A stretch of DNA of 64,000 nucleotides. Source: Takifugu bimaculatus. Taxonomy: Eukaryota > Chordata > Actinopteri > Tetraodontiformes > Tetraodontidae. Positions 12,801 through 27,800 of this stretch are shown in pieces. Below the pieces are notes generated by a model. That model worked only from the letters and a program-made list of their open reading frames with translations. It made no database searches and was not told the origin of the DNA. How positions within the stretch are numbered: position 1 is the first letter of the stretch; each line of letters starts with the position of its first letter. The stretch is from positions 16,786,546 to 16,850,545 of the forward strand of contig CP034975.1 in the NCBI GenBank assembly GCA_004026145.2, in the 5' to 3' direction. The position numbers and the translations under genes were made by a program.

Positions 12801-15800
12801 ATCTCACCAATCATGACTTGATACAACAGTAAAATGCCCTAAAATCCATCACCTGTCATGTCCTCCAGTCATTAACCCTTGCGGCAGACACAACGGCGGC
12901 TGCCAGCACATTTGTGTATTGAGTCATCGTACTGACAATGATGGGCTGGGCACCCGCTGCAAGTGTCGCCATGGCTACGACCTCCTTTCTGACCAACGCA
13001 CGTGCATTAGTGAGTGTACATCCACAGAGGCAAATGACATAATTATTTACTCAGTTAGATTTATCACCATTAATTTGATGGTAATGACTTGATGCCTGTT
13101 TTTAAACAGAGGTGAAGGACTTCCTGATGATTGCCACCTCTCTTGCTGTGAGGGGGATCCCGCTGACCTTTTCTAATCAGGAGGATCTCATCCTGCCCCT
13201 CTCTGGGCTGGCAACATCTTTCTCTGGCTCTGCTGTGGAGTTTGATGGAAAAAAAGAAATGATTTTCTACAATGACAGGTCCAGAGGGCTTGTCTATAAG
13301 TCAAACCTCAATGGCACTGGTAATGGTTTTTTTTTATTATTATTGTCCAGTTTAGGTATAAAACACTATTCTAATGTTATTCACTATGAATAGTGATGTA
13401 CATAGAGCATGTTCATGTCAGTTTTACATGAAGTTAGAATGTACTAGCCACTATGATGCTTGATGATTGGTTGTCATCTGCCCTCAGTCCAAGAGATTCT
13501 GACTGGATACAGAGTGGGAACGATAGATGCAATGGCTTATGATTGGACCTCCAATGTCTTGTTTTGGACCACAAGCACCTACCGGTCTGTGGTGGCTTTT
13601 AAGGTCACAGACAAATCCAGGAGAGACATTGTGACAGGACTGAGGAATCCAAAAGGAATTGCAGTGCATCCCAGTGCTGGGTGAGTGTTCAGATGGACCT
13701 GAAATAAATGTGAGAGTAAATTTTAATGGCTATCAGTTTGAAGGGACAGCAAGTATTTCTCATCTTTATTTTATTATATACTGTATATTTTTTACTTAAA
13801 GGGGAACTCTCTTGTCGCAAATGAATCCGGGATGGCTTTTTCTTTACTTTTCAGCCCCACAAAAAACAAAAAACTCACTTATTCTGTCATATCCAATGTG
13901 AATCCACAGCTACTTATTTTGGTCTGACTGGTACCGCCCAGCGGTCATTATGCGAGGCTTTACTGATGGCAGCAATGCTGTTCCTCTTGTCAACACAACT
14001 CTGGGTTGGCCTTATGGACTTGCTCTTGACTACACGTAAGATGCTGCTTATGCTTTACTTCATAAAGACGATTGTCAACATATGAAACACCATTGTCTAC
14101 ATTATTATTTTTGATCCATTTGGTGATTCCCTGTGATCTTACATAGAACGGACAGGCTGTACTGGGTGGACTCCCAGTTAGACCAGATTGGCAACATTGA
14201 TATTCAAGGAACTGACAGACAGACATTTACCAATATTGGCGAGATCACCCAGCCCTACTCCCTAACCGTTTATGCAGGTGAGTTTTATGATGACAGGATT
14301 ATTTTTGTTGTTCACCCTGGTTGCAGATCAATTTAAAGTTAAAGTTTCAGGTTTTACTAAATTAACCTAAATTTAACTATACCAACTATTAACTATTCCA
14401 AAACCTTATGTACATTCACCCATCCAAAACCCGGTAAAGAGTCATGTGACTTCACTTAATACTCTAAAGGTGCAGCGCACATGCATTGCTGTAACATGCA
14501 TTTTATGTTTTTGTCATTAACACTTTCACAATTTGAAATCTATAAAATAATTTAATTAAATAAAAATAATAAAAATAATTTAATAAAAATGATCTGAATG
14601 TGTACATTTTATTTCTTTGCTTCAAAATGTTGAAATGCATGATTTCTGCTTGTAGACTACCTGTATGTGGCAGACACAAGGACCAGAGCAATATATGAGA
14701 TAAGAAAGAGGGATGGAGGAGGAAGCGTCGTGGTCAGACAAGGAGTCAATGGCATCATGAACATCAAAGCTTACACACCTGACCTTCACAGCAGTATGTA
14801 AACACGCATATATACGAAAAGTGGATTTAACTGAAAATGACTCACTCAAAGGTCAGATCTAGAAACCCACTTTTTTCCTTTTCCCCTCGCAGCATTCACT
14901 AGCCGCTGCAACATGCTGCCCAACGGACGGTGCAGCCACTTCTGTTTCCCGACTCCTTCCTTTGGGCGTGTGTGTGGCTGCCCGTATGGAATGAAACTTG
15001 AACCTAATCATATGGACTGCATCAAGGATGATTCTGTTCCACCGCCTGACAACAACTGTGGCGAAAACGCCTTTGAGTGTGATGAAGGACGCTGTAGACC
15101 CAACTCATACCGATGCGATGGCATCGTTGATTGCGTGGATAAGACTGATGAAGCCAACTGCACCGACACAGGTGAATATATCAAGAAATGGCTGTGCTGA
15201 AAGGGTAGAAATGTTTTCAACACGTTTTATCTGCATCTGCCTAATCCTCCTCAGGCGCCACCTGCTCTCCCTTTGCTTTCACCTGCAATAACAAACATTG
15301 CATCCAATCTGGATGGCGCTGTGACGGCATCGACGATTGTGGTGATGGTTCTGATGAGGTGAACTGTCCCACTAAAATCCCTACCACCTGTTCTGCTGAC
15401 TACTTTACGTGCGATAACTACAGGTGTATCTCTAAAACGTGGCTGTGCGATGGTGACAATGACTGTGGCGACGGCTCCGATGAACACAACTGCAGTGAGT
15501 CCATTCTCAGCTCACTCACCATCCTCACTGCTTTTACTTCCTTAAATATTTCATCCAATATGTAAAAAATACATAGATGTTTTAATGTGTTATGAGAAAA
15601 TATCGAATGAGTGTGTTGTCTCTGACAGATTCCACGATCACAACATGCCCTCCTAATTACTTCTTGTGTCCTGACCATCGCTGCATTTACAACTCCTACG
15701 TCTGTGATGGAGACCAGGACTGTCTGGATGGCTCTGATGAGAAAGACTGCGGTAGGAATCTGTGAGACTTTGCACGTCATTGTGTTGTATTTCATCCATA

Positions 15801-18800
15801 TCATATGCAATGTTCTGGAATCCTTTGCACTTTAGAGTTCGCCTGTGCCTCCTACCAGTTTGCCTGTGCTAGTGGGGACCAGTGTGTCAGTTCAAGTTAT
15901 AGGTGTGATGGTGTGTTTGACTGCAGGGACCATTCTGATGAACAAAACTGTCGTAAGTTTACCTTTGATCACACCAGTCCAATAAAAAAAAGCACTTTGA
16001 GGGCTTAGACCTCTGGCAAGCTCATTTCTCCACACATTGGGACTTACACCCGTAGTATAGTATAAATAGGTGTCAGTGAGACAAGGTTGCAATTAATTAT
16101 TAGGTTTTACTTTAAACCAAGGGGCTTTGAGCATTTGAAAAATCAATGGTCAAAGTTCCTCAGGAATCTGAGGGACCAAAATTGGGTGTATTATCAACAT
16201 TTCCTGAAAATTTCATTGAAATCCCTTTGATCATTTTTTACTCCTTTTGCTAAAATACAAGCAAATGCCAGCAAACCCTTCTTGGCGGTACATACCTGTA
16301 CATATAATGTAAAAACAATGTAATTTATTGTTAAATTTAGAAGGTAGAAGGGTGTGAGGATAACTTAACAGTATTAATTGGTCTTAATCCTTCCAGCTAC
16401 TCGGGGTCCAGGTATGTGTCATGATGACGAATTCCAGTGCCAGAGTGATGGGTTCTGCATACCAGGGGGTTGGGAGTGTGACGGCCATCCCGACTGTGAA
16501 GATGGATCAGATGAACACAACTCTTGCCCGCCCATCACTTGCAGACCCAACTATTTCCAGTGTAACAACAAGTTGTGTATCCCGACAAGCTGGCAGTGCG
16601 ATGGAGACAACGACTGCTTGGACATGAGTGATGAACAGAATTGCCCCACACCTCCATTTCGCTGTCCATCTGGCCAGTGGCAGTGCCCCTCCGACCAGCT
16701 GTGCATTGATCTGGATAAGGTGTGTGACGGCCAGAGGGACTGTCCCAATGGAGCAGATGAGTCACCCATTTGCAGTGAGTACTTTAAGCAGTTTAGAAAG
16801 AAAAAAGAAAAACTGTAACGACTTCAACATTAATGACAAATGAAGCACAATGCCCAGTTACTGACACATCTTACCTAATTTCATGAAGACCAAAATGACT
16901 GCACGCTGAACAATGGAGGATGCAGTCACACCTGCTTCCAAGGACCGTTTGGAGCTCAGTGCAGCTGTCCGCCAGGCTATCAACTTCTTAATGACTCTAA
17001 AACCTGTGACGATATCAACGAGTGCCTGATACCAGGTTTCTGCAGCCAGGAGTGCTACAATGAGAGAGGAAGCTTCCGCTGCTACTGCTCAGAGGGTTAT
17101 CTCCTTGAGCCCGATGGACGTACCTGTAAAGCTATAGGTAGGAAATACACATCATAATAACTAAGTGTCCCAGTCCAACACCAAAGAGTTATAAATGCAT
17201 TTGTACACAGAAAGCTGCACTGTTTAGTGGGAAATAATGTGCTCTTTCTGCCCTTAGACACACAAGCTGCTGTACTTCTGGTTGCCAAGCGCAGCCAAAT
17301 CATCGCTAACTGGGTCAACAAGAACCCACCTCAGATGACGCCAGTGGTCAGCGGTTCAAGCATAGTGACAGTAGACTTTGATCGCGCAACATCCAGAATC
17401 TATTGGGCTGATGCAACACAGAAGAAAATATGGAGTTCCTACCAGAATGGCACTGATAGACGAGAGGTATGATTCTTATATTAAATCCAGCCAGAGACTT
17501 GATCTGCTGGGCGCCTTTTTTCTCATATCTAAACAGAAAATTAGAAGACATCAAACTGATCAGTATTGTAATGATTCCATTTGCCTCTGCTGTTGTAGGT
17601 CTTCTCTGCTGGCCTAATGGTGCCTGAGAGCATAGCTGTGGACTGGGTGGGTCGGAACCTTTACTGGACTGACTCGGTCATGGAGAACATTGAGGTTTCC
17701 ACACTAGACGGCCGCTTTCGCAAAGTCCTCCTCAGCAAAAATGTTACCAGCCCTCGTGGATTGGTTTTAGATCCTCGTAACCAGTAAGTAGAAAATTTGA
17801 CGGGGACAGTCTGATGTTGTTTGATTTGATATTGCATTTGTGGTTTTCTTCAATGATTCAACTTTAATGATCTTGTGACATCATGTTCAAGCTTCTAATC
17901 ACATTGTATTTTTTCCCCCAGCACCAACTTGATGTTCTGGTCAGATTGGGGTCAGAACCCACGGATTGAGCGGGCCTTTATGGATGGAACCTGTAAGAGA
18001 AGTCATTGTCAACACAAAACTCTATTGGCCCAATGGCCTGGCACTGGATTACACCACACAGAGGATCTACTTTGCTGATGCCTACCTAAAATATATTGAC
18101 TACTGTGACTATACCGGCAGGAATCGCCATCAGGTTATGGCAAGCAACATGGTAGGCTTGAAGGGGTTTTAATTATTTTAATAATAAATCAAAAATACAT
18201 ACTTTTTTAAAATATGGAAATATGTCATAAAATGTCATAAGTTCAAATAAATCAACCCTGCTGTAAATCCCCTAAGGTTCTTCAGCACCCTCACGGTATG
18301 ACCATCTTTGAGGACTCAGTCTACTGGTCAGAGCGGTATACTAGTAAGGTGATGAGGACAAACAAGTTCCACGGTAGCAACATCACCACTATAATGAGCA
18401 GTGTGTACCAGCCAATGGGCATTGTTATGGACCATCCCACTAAACAACCCACAGGTAACTTTTCTTCATATGTAATCTGAAAACAGGGTTGGGTGCTGAT
18501 GCGGTAAAGCCCCACATGTACCGTAATCACAGAACAACTATTGTCGGCTGCTATTTATATTGAAAAACCTGCTCTATAAAAAGAAACCAGTATTTACGTA
18601 TTACGTTGCTTTTGAATTCAGCCATCAATCCGTGCGGCGACCACCTGTGCACTCAGCTGTGCCTGCTGTCAGGCTTGAGGCCCAGATATTACTCCTGCCA
18701 CTGTCAGTCTGGCTGGAAACTGGATGCTGACAAACGCACCTGTATTAAAGGTATATTGTTCATATTATTTAATATTATCTTGTCAATGATTTTTTTGTCC

Positions 18801-21800
18801 AAAACACATCAACCGCTATTCCAACAAAGTGTTGTTTTCTTCCCACTGCTTGGAATACATGTTTGTCCAAATAATCACCTGAACTCTTTACTAGACGAAT
18901 CTACCTTTTTAATGGTGGTAAGAGAGTCAGTCATTTTTGGAATCCCTCTTGACCCCAATGACCCTTCCAACAACGCAATGGCCCCTGTGTCGGGCATCAG
19001 TCAGGGGCAGGACATTGACTTTGATGACCAGGAGGAGTTAGTCTATTGGGTGCAGAGCACAGTGAGTCCCGCATTGTGCTTTATGTGTTTTCTTATATAT
19101 ACAATATTGTGCTACTTGTACAATGATACATTTGATGAGGAGAAAGGATTTTGCAGGTATTAATGCATATAACATGCTGTCTTCCTCTAATGTCAGGGTT
19201 CTATATGGAAAGTGAAAACCAGTGGAACTAACAGGTCAGAGTTTGCTCCTGCTGCTATCATGGGCTCACCGTCTGGTCTGGCTTTTGATTGGATAACCCG
19301 AATGATGTATTACACCAATCCCACTGGTAAAGCCATCGAGGTAATCAATGGTGATGGATAAATAATTACAATGTATAATAATAACCAACAGTAGGAAAAA
19401 AAATCCCCAACAGCAAAAAACAAAAGGCTTAATGTATATCTAACTGGATGCGTATGTTACATATGCATAGGTTATTCGTGTGGATGGAAATCAGCACTAC
19501 AGGAAGACCCTCATTAGCTCCACAGGTAAACCAGAGGAGGCAGGCCAGCCTATGGGTATAGCACTGGATCCAGCACGAGGGTAAAGAATCCTTTTCCTTA
19601 AAAATCAACATGTCTCTGAGCAAAGTGAGATGTGACTTAACAGAATTTTTAAAAGTCAGAAAGAATCTTTTTCTCTGCAGTGTTAACAGACCATCCCATC
19701 TGAAGCCTGTAGTTGCACGTTTAAATTGTAGGGCTTTAATTATCCCTTATTCTTGTACAGGAAATTGTTTTGGACAGACAAAGGGTCAGACAATGTTCCT
19801 CCTAAAGTTGGCAGTGCAGACATGGATGGTGGAAACTTAAAGAACCTTTACACAGGAAATCTGGCTAACATTGGATTTCTTACTGCTGACATCTCCACCA
19901 GCAAACTGTACTGGGGTGTGTCGGGGTCTGGGGTGGTAAGATTGCTTCAAATGTCTTTATTTTGGTCCAGAGTCTGTGACTTTCACTGAATAATCCTCTG
20001 CATGCTCTTGGGATGTTTGCCTAGATTGAAAGTGGCACTATGGATGGCATTACCAGGGTGACGGTGGTGACTGGTCTGTCCCATCCATGGGGGCTAACAG
20101 TCCACCAGAATTACCTCTACTACACTGACTTGGACTATGAGGTCATTGAAAGGGTGGACAAAGGCACTGGTGCCAACATGGTTGTGATGAGGAGTGGCAT
20201 GAGTGGCCTCCGTGCACTCAAAGTACATGCGAGAGACAGTAAGTGACGTCCCCAGTAACTAGGAACGTTTCCACCGCAGGAACTTTGGGGTAATTTTAAG
20301 CAGCCAGGGCACTGCAGGAACCTCCTCTGAACTCGCTCATAGCGTCCACCGCAATGACATCAAATCTTATTAAGTATCACAACATGTGCTGTTTACTTGC
20401 TATTTATTAACACACTGATGTGGTCAGTCAGAACAAAACTCCATAAGTGCACACGTCATGGAGCTGGAAGAAATCATATTTTCTCAGAATATTATGCTTC
20501 GGCTCCTTTACTGTTTACCTCTTTCCTCATTTTTTCTTTGTTATTGTTTTGGTTTTGGCCTCTCGCCCGGGTGACATCATTGTCGCACAACCATTACGGC
20601 AGTTGCAGCGATCGAAGCTTGCAACGTCGCCGAGGGGTCCTACTCCGCAGTGTTGTTGTTTAAAGTTGCCCCCAGTATTTACCTGTTACTCGCACAGTGA
20701 AAACGCACCTACAGTCGTCAAGAAATATTTAATCAAAGCCTGATTTTTTAATGTTATTGTTCAAATTCACAGTTGCATTCCAGTTATAGGAGCTTAAAGG
20801 ATTGAATATACTGTACCTCCTCCACTTTCTTCCCCTTTCCTCCCACAGATTCAGCAGGGACCGCTAATGCCTGTAGCTCCAACAATGGGGGCTGTGCCCA
20901 CCTCTGCCTACCCAGACCTGGCAATGAGAAGACCTGCGCTTGTACCACAGGATTTATCATGTCTCCAGATGGCACACGCTGTGAACAGTATGAATCATAT
21001 GCAGTTGTGTCCACCAATAAGTACATCCGTGGCTTCCATGTTAACAGCTCCGACCACTCAGAGGCGATGGTGCCTGTTAGCGGATGTATGTTGGATGATG
21101 TGTAAAGTTTTTATTTTTCAGTCTACTATATACTGACTATGTGACAAAACTTCTTTGGTTACATTTTTTGTTGTTGTGGTTCTTTCTTCTTGCAGCATCT
21201 TACTCTGTCAAGGACAAGATCGACCTACATATTCAATCTGGCTTTGTGTATTACACTGACAACAGCACATATACTTCATATAAGGGCATCTATAGGACTA
21301 AAACAAGCGGAGGATATACCATGAGGCTGATTAGTACAGGCATTGGAAGATTAGGCATCCAGGGTCTTGCTGTTGACTGGATTGCAGGTATGATGTCACC
21401 CATCCTTCTGTTACTTTTATTGTGGTCTTTTAGAAACACAACCATCAGTCAATAAAGCATTGTTATTTTCTTAGGTAATTTATATTTCACCAATGCCTTT
21501 GAAAGTGAGACCTTGCTGGAGATGCATGTCATCAACACCACGTACCGAACCATCCTTTTCAAGTCCTCCCATGACCAGCCCCGTGATCTGGCTGTCAGCC
21601 CCAAGCTTCGCTACCTCTTTTGGACCGATGGGGGCCAAACACCTAAGATTGAGCGATCACTTTTGGATGGCAGCAACCGCACCGTATTAGCATCTGAAAG
21701 CTTAGCATCACCTCGCGGCCTGACTGTCGACTACACCAACGATTTTCTTTACTGGACTGATGATGTTCTTGATATGATCTCCCGAATGGCCCCGGATGGG

Positions 21801-24800
21801 ACAGAAAGGCAGATAATCCGATATGGGAGCCGTTACCCATCTCCAGTTGGAATGGCTATATTTGGAAATGACTTGTTGTGGGTGGATAAAAAGCTAGGGA
21901 AACTGTTTCAGGCCAGTAAGGATCCTTCTAGTTCTGTTCAACCTGAGGTGAGAAATAAATCTATCAAATATAAAACACAAGTTTATCTTTACAGTATTGC
22001 TCTTGTGTCACCTATTGCAATGTTTTTGGTATTAGGTAATTCGAGACAATCTTGATGGCTTGACGGACGTTGCCATATTTGACGTTCATGTCCAGCCTAC
22101 AGCTGCCCACCAGGTTGGATTCAACCCCTGTTATGAAAATAATGGACGCTGCCAGCAACTCTGCTTTGCCATACCAGACCAGGAAGCACCAAAATGTGGC
22201 TGTGCACATGGGTCAATCCTTAGTAATGGAGTAACATGTGGTTATGGACTAGATGAGTTTCTAGTTTTTACCACAGACTACACACTAAACAGCTTGCGGT
22301 TAGACCCCACAGATCACAGTGCTCCTTATCCAACCTTGAACTTGGGCTATAGTGTAATGGCTTTGGATTATGACTTCAAGGAGAAACGAATTTTCTTCAC
22401 CCAGTACATGGGAATTGGTCGCAGCAGAATTGGCTTCATCACAACGACATCACCCACGAGCCCACCTGTCATGATTGCTACAAGTGAGTTCAGCTCATGT
22501 TAACATGTGTTTCTTACTGTTTCTCATTCTTCCATCAGTCTGTCATGGTTTAATCTCTCATTTTTCAACACCCCCTATACATTTTTCAGATTTGGATGAC
22601 CCAGAGGGATTGGCCTTTGATTGGGTGAACAAACGTCTTTATTTCACCGACTACTATAGAGGCAACGTCCAGTCCATAGGGTTGGATGGGCAAAACCGCT
22701 CAATCATTGCTAATGCATACCGGCCCAGAGGCATCATTGTTGACCCCTGCTATGGGTAAAAGCAACAAGTCTTCAATATTATTTACTGAATTGTTCTTTT
22801 AATGTGATTATTCCACTCTGTCCAAGCTCCTTTACTCACGTCTCTCTTTTATGCAGTTATCTATACTGGACTGATTGGGGTTATCCAGCCAAAATTGAGA
22901 GGGCCACGCTGGGGGGCAACTTCCGCACCACCATCATTAATAGCAGCCTAACAACACCCAATGGCCTGTCCATAGATTATGAAGAGAGGATGCTCTACTG
23001 GGCTGATGCTTCATTGTATGTACAGTTTGTTATTGGTGGTGATATTGATAATGTCGTTTTTTGACAGCATCTCTTCTCCTAAATAGAGATAAAATTGAGC
23101 GGGCCACTCTGACTGGGGAGAACAGACAAATAATAGTGCATGGGGTCCTGTACCCATTTGCCATGACCGTGTTCCAACAAGACATCTTCTGGACCGATTG
23201 GACTGAGAGAGCCATCTTCAGGGCAAGAAAGGATGGTGGTTCTGGCTTTGCTGTCCTGGCGCAGGACCTGCAGTACAGACCAAATGACATTCATGTTTAC
23301 GCAGGCTCTAAACAGGAGATGTGCTCCAGCTCCTGTCAGCAGTTCAATGGAGGCTGCAGTCATATATGTGTTTCTGGTAAGAGCGGACACCTTACAGTGC
23401 TTGCACCAAAGAAGGTGCACCACTAAATTTGTGCACACAAATTTAAAAACTAGTTATGAGCACCAGCTGTTTTCAGTGGCTGAAGGGACGATGAGCTAGA
23501 CAAAGTGACCCATTAGAAACTAATACCAATCAGAAAAAACAATTATCCATAGTCTTGGATTTCCTCACCACACATAAACTCTTCTGCAGGCCCATCTGGT
23601 CCAGAGTGTCAGTGTCCCCACGATGGCAAGTGGTATCTAGCCAACAATGGTAAAGACTGCATCCAAGACACAGGAAAACGTTGTCAGCCAAATCAGTTCA
23701 CCTGCCTCAATGGTAACTGTATCGCTGCTTACTGGAAGTGTGACGGCTACAACGACTGTCAAGATAATTCCGATGAACTGGAAAGAGTTTGTGGTGAGAC
23801 TTGATGTTCAGATAAAATCTATAGCAAATATATTCAGGGGTGATTTTTGGACATTGAACCAGTTGCAAATCAACGCACACTTGCTAAATTTAGCATCATG
23901 TTAGTTTGCCTTTGTTTGCTGTTTGAAGTCTATCTTTTAAAACAAAAATCAGCAAATGCCATGTTGTTCCTCTTGCCAAGCCTTCCACACCTGCTCTGCC
24001 ATGGACTTCACCTGTGACAATGGCCGCTGTGTGCCACTTAGCTATGTGTGCGACTACACCGATGACTGTCATGACAACAGCGATGAACTCGGCTGCCCCT
24101 TTCCCACATGCAATCCCACGACTGAGTTCACCTGTACCAATGGACGTTGCATCAGCGCAGACTTCATCTGTGATGGCCACAACGACTGCAGAGATAACGC
24201 CACCTCTGATGAAATCAACTGCCGTAAGTTAAAACCAGGATAATCTCTAGTTAGCTCGGTTGACCTTGAGCACAATGTTGCCTGTGCGGTAATAGGTCTC
24301 ATCTCTGAAACGAGACATAATCTTTAACCAGTTTGATCCTGTGTTTATTCAGATTTTTTTATATGTTATGACAGCTGACAGGACTTGTCCTGAGGGCCTA
24401 GTCAAATGTGATACCAACATCTGCATCTACCCTGGAAACCTGTGTGATGGTTACAACAACTGTGGAGACAACAGTGACGAAAACCCTCTCTTCTGTGGTA
24501 AGCTACACACTGGCCTGTGGTCACTGGATAAGGTTAGCATGCTGATAAGTTTGTATTTTACCTGATTCAAAACAACATTTCACGGGGGAAAAAATGTATG
24601 AATCTGTATTCTCCAGCGACTCGTACATGCTCCTTGGACGAGTTTCGCTGTGACGATGGGAAGTGTATTCCCAACTCCTGGGTGTGTGACTTCATCCAGG
24701 ACTGCAGGGATGGGACAGATGAACCTCCAACTTGTGGCAAGTATTGTGCATTCCCATTTCAATCACTTATATTGTTTAACAGCTCGAAGGGCGATTGACC

Positions 24801-27800
24801 TGTTGTGTACCGCACACAATTTTTGTGTACCAGTACACAATTAATGTGTATTACGGTGGATTATTAAGAAAATTACGCAACTTTCGCCAGCCTGTCTGAA
24901 ATTTGTAATGTCTCACGAAAGATATTTCTTTGTTCTTGTGCAGAGGAACAGATCAAAACATGCAATCCCAGTCAGTTTACATGTACCAATGGAAACTGCA
25001 TCCCCCAGTCTATGGTCTGTGATGGTAATAACGACTGTTGGGACAACAGCGATGAGGCTCCTGAACTGGAGTGTGGTGAGATAGCGCTTTATTTGCATAT
25101 TGTAGAGATATTATAAGTCTTTCAGTTTGGTAACATGTTACAGAAGCTTAATCAAACTTTAAACCCTTTAATTTTCTTTTCAGTTGATTTTTTTAATCTG
25201 ATCTCTGACTCATGCTGTAGTTCAATTTTGCCTTTTCTCCCACTTCTTTTTTTCAATTTACTTCTCTAACATCTTATATGGTTCATCTTCTTTCCTCCAG
25301 GTCAGCGTACCTGCAGCTCAGACCAGTTTACCTGTCCAACCTGGTATCCAGGTCATCCACGTTGCGTGCCTCTAAGCTTTGTGTGTGATGGAGAGAAGGA
25401 CTGTGCCAATGCAGCTGATGAGCTAAAGAACTGCCCTAACCGCACCTGCCACCTGGATGAGTTTTCCTGTTCAAACGGGCTTTGCATCCTGCTCCCTTAC
25501 CAGTAAGTTGGAATTGTGTATGAACAAGGATTCGTTGATCCACCTTTGAAATTACTCCTTTTTTTAACGTACCCTCCTTTCTTAGCTGCGACCGTGTGAA
25601 TGACTGCGGGGACGGCAGTGATGAGTTGGGCTGTACGTATGACACCTGCAGCAGCGACCAATTCACTTGTGCTAATGGAGCCTGTATCTCCGGTTCCTTT
25701 ACCTGCGATGGGGAGAGCGACTGCATGGATGGCTCAGATGAGGCCGACAGCTTGTGCGTCTCTCCTCAGCCAACCTGCGCTCCTCAACAGTACATGTGCA
25801 GTTCAGGCCAGTGTATTGATACCAGCAAGGTTTGCAATGGGCAGAAGGACTGCGACGACAACAGTGACGAAAAAGGCTGTGGTGAGACGCGACATTCGTG
25901 AACTGTTTATAGTGCAGTCGATCTATAGTTGAGGAAATTCAGACACCTTTAAAATAACCTATCATAAGCCAGCTTATTTGCTGATATTTTTACTTTGATT
26001 TACTACAACAGCTCATTGTCATCATCTCTTTTCTCCACTGTTTTCCCCCATTATCTTTTTTTATGTCTATAGGAATCAACGAGTGCCAAAACCCATCCGT
26101 GCACAAATGTGCCCAGCTCTGCACTGACACCCCCACTGGTTACTACTGCTCCTGCAATCCTGGCTACCGACTCATGCCCGACGGCAAAGCCTGTGAAGAC
26201 ATCAACGAATGCTCGAGCACACCTGCCGTCTGTAGCCAGATCTGCGAGAATGTTGTCGGATCATACTACTGCAAATGTGCCCCGGGGTACATTCGTGAGG
26301 CAGATGGGCGCACCTGTCGGCAGAACAGTGGCATTGCCCCTTACCTGTTGTACAGTAATCGCTACTACATCCGCAATCTGACCACCGATGGCTCACTTTT
26401 GAGTGTTGTCCTCCAAGGGCTTACCAATGCCGTGGCTCTAGATTTTGACCACTCCGAAAAAAGGCTTTACTGGCTCGATGCAGGAGCGAGGAAAATCGAG
26501 AGGATGCGTTTTGATGGGACTGATAGGGAGATTCTGGCAAATGATGTGATGACAGCAGAAGGGCTGGCTTTGGACTGGGTGGGCAGGTATGTAAAGAAAG
26601 TAGGAAATTCATCCGAAAGCTGAGAGAAAAATCAATTCATTAAGCGTTATTTCAAGAAAGATTTCAGCTAGATCCAGCTGTATAAACATTGTTATTGTGA
26701 ACTGTTTGATCACACATTTTTTTGCCCTAACCTGGTGTCAAAAATATTTTGGTGTGCTGCAGGAAATTGTACTTGGACTGATTCTTATTATGGCTCGGTT
26801 CATGTAATGGAGCTAAACGGGCGCTACCAGAAGAAGCTGCTGTCAGGACATTTCAAAGAGGGAAACAGCACCTACGTTATCAGCCGTCCACGTGCTGTGG
26901 CTGTGAATCCAAAATATGGGTAATGATAAACACACCCATAGACTGTCTAATACAAGTCTCAACACCTTATCTTCTTAATTCAAATTATTCTTGGGAGACT
27001 GGTGATGTTTTATTGGTTTCATAAGAGGCCATACTATGAGGAACTTGTGTTTTTAAGGCTCGTTCATAATGGTAAGTGTTAATCATTTTCTTTCCTTTTA
27101 TGTAGATGGGTGTACTGGACCGACTGGGGTGACACACCATATATTGGGAGAGCTGGCATGGATGGACGCAATGTCAGTGCTATTATTACAACCAAGCTAG
27201 AGTGGCCCAACGCTCTGACCATTGACTACACAACCAACAAAATTTTCTTTGCTGATTCACATCTTAACTTCCTGGAGTGAGTTAAGAATCAGATCAATTC
27301 AGTTTGTGTCGAAGGAGCTCTGGTGCTTGTATTGACCCTCTACTATTTAATCTTTCAGCTTTGCAGATATGGATGGGCAGAACCGACACCGGGCCATGGC
27401 CGGTACACTTCCCCACGTGTTTGCTGTTTCCCTTTTTGAGGATTGGGTTTACTGGACTGATTGGAACACACACACAGTGGAAAAGGCTCACAAGTACACT
27501 GGCGAACAGCGTACAGTCATGGGAAATAACACACACCGGCCCTATGACATCCACGTCTATCACCCATATAGACAGCCGCGTAGTAAGTGAACTACATTTG
27601 AATTGTAGATTATTTTGTTTATTCCTGCTTTTCAGACTCAACCAACGTGCTCTTCTTGTTATCTTTGTCTCAGGTGAAAACCCCTGCTCGTCCCATTATT
27701 TGACCTGCAGTCATCTGTGTCTGATCGGCCCTGGAGGGCAGGAAGCTTCCTGCGAGTGTCCGGATCACTTTATCGGCCTCGCTGTTGGCTTCAAGATTCA

